Of a stretch of 37,049 bases of DNA, positions 33,628 to 37,049 are shown piece by piece. This DNA comes from an uncultured beta proteobacterium (GTDB lineage Bacteria > Pseudomonadota > Gammaproteobacteria > Burkholderiales > Burkholderiaceae_C), in contig CAIWPS010000147.1 in NCBI GenBank assembly GCA_903914615.1, forward strand, positions 1 through 37,049, written 5' to 3'. The notes beneath the pieces are model-generated. The model saw only the letters and a program-made list of their open reading frames with translations, was not told the origin of the DNA and made no database searches. Numbering within the stretch: position 1 is the stretch's first letter; each line of letters begins with the position of its first letter. The position numbers were made by a program, and so were the translations under genes.

Positions 33628-34238
33628 TATTGGAGCCTTGACAGGATGAAGGTGTCATCCGCGAACGCGTCCGGCGGATTCTCGAGCGCGTTGGCGGCGG
33701 TGGCCTGGCTCATGGCCTCCTCGCGCCGGGCTTTGGCCAGCTGCTGTTTCGAGTCCGAGCCGGTGATCCGCTCGCACGCGGTGTAGGCGAGCTCGCACGC
33801 GAAGTAGACGACAAAGCGCGGATCGAACTGCGTGGGGTCCTGGCAGTCATAGACGTACTTCAACGCAAGCGGGCTGCCGTAGTCGCACAGGATGTTGCGG
33901 CCCTCGATGGAGTAGCCGGCATCGGTGGGGCCCATGCGGTAATCCGAGAGGTCCAGGCCTGGCCAGGTGTTGCCGGCCAGCAGCACCCGCAGGCAATCGG
34001 TGGGCATCGCGTACTGCGTGGTGAACGGGCCCGAGGTCGGTACCGTGGTCAGCGAGGGGAGCGATGCGCGCTTGACCGAGAACCGCCAGATGGCGCGCCC
34101 GGTCAGCAGCGATCGGCGGATGAGGTCGTACTCGACATTGAGCACGCGCGCCGCGTTTGAGTTGTCGGCCAGCGAGGCGATCGTGGGCTTTCCCAGGATT
34201 GACAGCGCCAGGTTGCAGACATCGACTTGACTGGCCAA
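33627..34238 (-). CDS. Tail adaptor/tubular protein A-like (T7 gp11 type)
   Basis: 203 aa; VDVCNLALSILGKPTIASLADNSNAARVLNVEYDLIRRSLL...WRFSVKRASLP. Confidence 0.87.
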   Translation of the reverse strand: MASQVDVCNLALSILGKPTIASLADNSNAARVLNVEYDLIRRSLLTGRAIWRFSVKRASLPSLTTVPTSGPFTTQYAMPTDCLRVLLAGNTWPGLDLSDYRMGPTDAGYSIEGRNILCDYGSPLALKYVYDCQDPTQFDPRFVVYFACELAYTACERITGSDSKQQLAKARREEAMSQATAANALENPPDAFADDTFILSRLQ

Positions 34239-34271
34239 AGGAGCTCCTGGGCCCGTTGCCCTGGGGGCACT

Positions 34272-34619
34272 TTACGGCGGACCGATATAGGCCTTGAGGA
34301 ATACCCAGATCTTACCGGCTACCGATGGCGTGAACGTCCATGGCGCCAGCCAATTCAGGATCGGCGCCGGCGGCATCCAGAAATAATCGGCGGTCGTGCT
34401 GCCGGTTACGATCATGGTCTGCGCCGTGCCGGTGTTGTCGAACTGGCCGCCGATGGTCAGCGTCGGCGGACCTGCGGCGAACTGGATGTAGACGCCAAAC
34501 AGGCTGGTGTCTTGCGCGACGCCCGCGCTGGCGCCGATGACACCTGCCTTGCAATTCAGGAGCACGGTGCCCTGGAGCAGTGTGCCCTGGACGTTGTCGA
34601 TTGAGGTAAAGCCAGCCAT
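34272..34619 (-). CDS. Hypothetical structural protein
   Basis: 115 aa in the head/tail operon. Confidence 0.68.
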   Translation of the reverse strand: MAGFTSIDNVQGTLLQGTVLLNCKAGVIGASAGVAQDTSLFGVYIQFAAGPPTLTIGGQFDNTGTAQTMIVTGSTTADYFWMPPAPILNWLAPWTFTPSVAGKIWVFLKAYIGPP

Positions 34620-34622
34620 GGC

Positions 34623-34880
34623 TTACGGCTGCGGGATGTCGGACTGGCGGAGCAGGTACTGCTCGAGGATGCGCAGGCACTGGTGGATCTCGGCCGTTTT
34701 CTGCGCACGCTGGTTGCTGGGGTAGTTCACGTCGTAGACGCCCGTGGGGGGGCTTGCGACGTAGACCGCCGTGGTGTCATAGGTGAGCTCCACGGTGCCC
34801 GTGACGCAGGCGAGGCCCGCGGCTTCCGTGACCTGCTCGAGAGACTGGCCCGGACTGATGCTAAGGCGGATGGTCGACAT
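34623..34880 (-). CDS. Hypothetical small protein
   Basis: 85 aa; RBS TAGGAG upstream of ATG. Confidence 0.7.
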   Translation of the reverse strand: MSTIRLSISPGQSLEQVTEAAGLACVTGTVELTYDTTAVYVASPPTGVYDVNYPSNQRAQKTAEIHQCLRILEQYLLRQSDIPQP

Positions 34881-34934
34881 TCACGAGCTCCTAAGGTCCG
34901 GGGGCCGCAGGCGCCCCCATCCCTCCCCGGCTGA

Positions 34935-35456
34935 TTATTTGACGTAGGTGTACTGCGTCGCGATGTTGCCACCGGCGGTGCCGGGAGTGACCGCGGTCCA
35001 CACCAGGTGGTACTCCTTGAACGGATCGGCCGCGAGCCCGAGCAGTTCCCACACGCGCAGGTTGGTGTTGGCCGGCAGGCCACCCGCGGCGAGGATGCTG
35101 GGGTTATAGATGCTGGTCCAGACGTTGCGCGCCGTGGCGAAGGTCACGGCGTTGGCGAAGATCTGCGCCGCACCCGCGACCGGCACCGCGCCGCCGTCGA
35201 CGGTCTGGTAGTACACGCCCAGCTGGTAGCTCGTGCCGGCGGTGTTCGCATCGTTCTGGACCTGGATGTCCTCGATGCGCGCACCGCTGGGGATGAAGCC
35301 CACGCGATACGTCGAGTTTGCCGAGTCCGTCGCGCCCGTGGTGACGATGCCGTTGGCGACGATGTCGTTGGCTCCGGCGAAGTAGCCGGACGACAGCACG
35401 CGCGGCTGCGCCTCGTAGTTCGTGACGGTGACTGATTTTACGTTGACGACTGCCAT
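34935..35456 (-). CDS. Putative head decoration/structural protein downstream of capsid
   Basis: 173 aa; beta-rich sequence; strong AAAGGAAA RBS; position next to capsid. Confidence 0.65.
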   Translation of the reverse strand: MAVVNVKSVTVTNYEAQPRVLSSGYFAGANDIVANGIVTTGATDSANSTYRVGFIPSGARIEDIQVQNDANTAGTSYQLGVYYQTVDGGAVPVAGAAQIFANAVTFATARNVWTSIYNPSILAAGGLPANTNLRVWELLGLAADPFKEYHLVWTAVTPGTAGGNIATQYTYVK

Positions 35457-35494
35457 GGTCGGTTTCCTTTAGTGGGGGCCGTTGGGCCGTCGCC

Positions 35495-36412
35495 TTACCG
35501 GGCCCAGATCTGCATGACACGGGCTTCCTCGAGCCGCGTGGCGCCTGCCGTCATGTAGACGTAGGCCTGCCACGGTTCGCTCTGGAGGTCGTGCCGCTGC
35601 GAGATGTTGGTCGTGATGTCGTTCCAGATGCCGAGGTGCATGCCTTCCTTCTGCCAGACAAACACCTTGGTCGACGTGCCGGACTGGTCATCCGTGCCGG
35701 TCTGGAGCCGCTCCGAACGCACGAACTCGATGCCGAGGAAGCGCTTGACGCGGCCCTCCTCGAGCACGGGCTGGTCGTTGAAGTCCTTGGAGACGACCTG
35801 CGCCTCGGCCATCAGGTTATCCAGCTGGCGGGCACCGGCGACGCACACGAGGCCCGTCGACGGGTCGCCTGGGTCCTCCTCCTCGTCCGAGTAGGCCTCG
35901 TTCTGCATGAGTACCAGCTTGGCCTGGCGGAGCTTGGCGACCGTGAGGCCCGTGGGGGCGGTGGCGCCCTGCTGCACGGACACGACGGCGCTGGCGGGCA
36001 GGTTCACGGCCGTGGCACCCGAGACACCAGTCTGCGCGGTACCGCCGAGCGCGTTGATGATGAGGTCGTCGTACTGACGCTTCGCGGCGTTGTGCGCGTT
36101 GCTGACGAACCGGCTCTTGGGGTCGATCAGCAGGCGCAGCTTGTCGAAGTTGTCGAACAGCTGCGGCAGGTCGTAGTCCGACGGATAGACCCAGCGGCGG
36201 TTGGTCGGTGCGTCGACGCGCTGCATCGGGCCATAGCGCTGCGTGACGGGCTGCATGGCGATCGCGCCGACCTGCTCAACGGGTGAGCCGGCCTGGCCGA
36301 CGTACTTGTCCTCGGTGACGAACTTGCGCAGGCGCGAGCTTTTCTGCTGGACGAGCTCGTTGAGAACCTTGGCGTACTGCTGGACGTAGAAGGTGACGAT
36401 ATTGGTTGACAC
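35495..36412 (-). CDS. Major capsid protein (GTG start)
   Basis: 305 aa; MSTNIVTFYVQQYAKVLNELVQQKSSRLRKFV...VFVWQKEGMHLGIWNDITTNISQRHDLQ; GGAGG 5 nt before GTG. Confidence 0.88.
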   Translation of the reverse strand: MSTNIVTFYVQQYAKVLNELVQQKSSRLRKFVTEDKYVGQAGSPVEQVGAIAMQPVTQRYGPMQRVDAPTNRRWVYPSDYDLPQLFDNFDKLRLLIDPKSRFVSNAHNAAKRQYDDLIINALGGTAQTGVSGATAVNLPASAVVSVQQGATAPTGLTVAKLRQAKLVLMQNEAYSDEEEDPGDPSTGLVCVAGARQLDNLMAEAQVVSKDFNDQPVLEEGRVKRFLGIEFVRSERLQTGTDDQSGTSTKVFVWQKEGMHLGIWNDITTNISQRHDLQSEPWQAYVYMTAGATRLEEARVMQIWAR

Positions 36413-36582
36413 GGATGCCTCCGAAAAATTGGGCCGGGCGCAAGCGCGCTACGGGGAACTTTTCGAGGGCCGTGTCCTTTCGGGGGCCTTCTAAGCCGGG
36501 ACGCCGGCTCTATGCGGTGACTTTGCCACCTTCAGCGGGGGAGGGTCCCTCCGTGTCCGCGATCGGCGGGCAAGGCCCGCGA

Positions 36583-36616
36583 CCCGGACGCTAGCGAAGG
36601 GACCGGGCACAATCAA
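36583..36616 (-). promoter_or_regulatory. Promoter-like element, copy B (TTGATTGTGCC-N17-TCCGGG)
   Basis: Same motif and spacing as copy A; at the head of the 200-bp capsid leader. Confidence 0.55.
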
Positions 36617-36852
36617 GGGGTGTTATCCGCCTCCGTGTGGCTGCGCGGGAGGGTCTCGGCCAGCGCCGCCGGGGCAGCGACCTCGGTGCCATCGGCGAAC
36701 GCGTAGAACCGGCCGACCTCATACGGGTGCGTGGCGTCCAGGGGCAGGCGGATTTCCAGGTGGCCACCGGGCAGGCCCGCCTGGTCAAGGCGGATGGTCT
36801 GGTGTTCCTGGTACTGGCTGATGACGGTGCACTCGGCTTGCGATAGGGACAT
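36613..36852 (-). CDS. Hypothetical small protein between scaffold and capsid
   Basis: 79 aa; GGAGAGACCCATG start context. Confidence 0.65.
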   Translation of the reverse strand: MSLSQAECTVISQYQEHQTIRLDQAGLPGGHLEIRLPLDATHPYEVGRFYAFADGTEVAAPAALAETLPRSHTEADNTP

Positions 36853-36867
36853 GGGTCTCTCCGTGGG

Positions 36868-37049
36868 TTAGTTGGGCATGCCACCGACGATGCGGTCGCG
36901 CAGGGCATCGACCTCGCCCTGCATGTTCCGCCACTGGTGATCGTTGATTTTCCCGGCCGCGCGATCGGCCGTGATCTGGTCCAGGCGCGACTGAGCTTCG
37001 GAGGCGCCACCTTGGAAGCGGGTGCCATGGCCCGCCTCGCCGGCAAAGC
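36868..37049 (-). CDS. Putative scaffolding protein, C-terminal part (continues into 1-922 in the circular genome)
   Basis: Reads ...NMQGEVDALRDRIVGGMPN* with TAA at 36868-36870; 922 + 41 nt = 963 nt, in frame across the circle junction. Confidence 0.8.
   Translation of the reverse strand, partial: FAGEAGHGTRFQGGASEAQSRLDQITADRAAGKINDHQWRNMQGEVDALRDRIVGGMPN
36909..37049. repeat. Terminal direct repeat, identical to 1-141
   Basis: Exact 141-bp match to the window start. Confidence 0.97.

Noticed and set aside
1-37049. tRNA genes and CRISPR arrays
   Set aside because: No cloverleaf-like tRNA segment or regularly spaced long repeat array recognised; the only short tandem array is the 11-bp iteron set

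Overview
The window is a complete, circularly permuted genome of a temperate podovirus-like (T7/Bcep22/BPP-1-type) phage. Bases 1-141 are repeated exactly at 36909-37049, so the unique length is 36,908 bp and the 141-bp overlap looks like a circular-assembly k-mer overlap. About 33 kb is encoded co-directionally on the minus strand. In transcription order this covers: a small HTH regulator, a replication-initiator-like gene carrying an origin-like repeat array, a DUF1064-type nuclease, a Gp49-like protein, tyrosine integrase, small and large terminase, portal, scaffold (split by the contig ends), capsid, tail adaptor/nozzle, a gp13/14/15-like ejection set, a giant 2969-aa polyvalent protein, a tailspike, and a lysis cassette with M15 endolysin and nested Rz/Rz1. 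A compact plus-strand cassette (11.1-14.6 kb) holds about ten small, translationally coupled ORFs that are mostly unknown. The most interesting signals are: (1) an origin-like region with five GTCCGC units at exact 11-bp spacing plus DnaA-box repeats; (2) two copies of TTGATTGTGCC-N17-TCCGGG with identical spacing, upstream of the portal and capsid blocks; (3) paired operator-like palindromes in the divergent promoter region; (4) a ~60-aa domain present three times in the plus-strand cassette; (5) a stand-alone C-terminal fragment of a C5 cytosine methyltransferase; (6) the giant ejected-protein candidate with ART-like and zincin motifs. The genome is very GC-rich, and most of the long antisense ORFs in the track are spurious. 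All family names come from motif recognition by eye; no searches were run.
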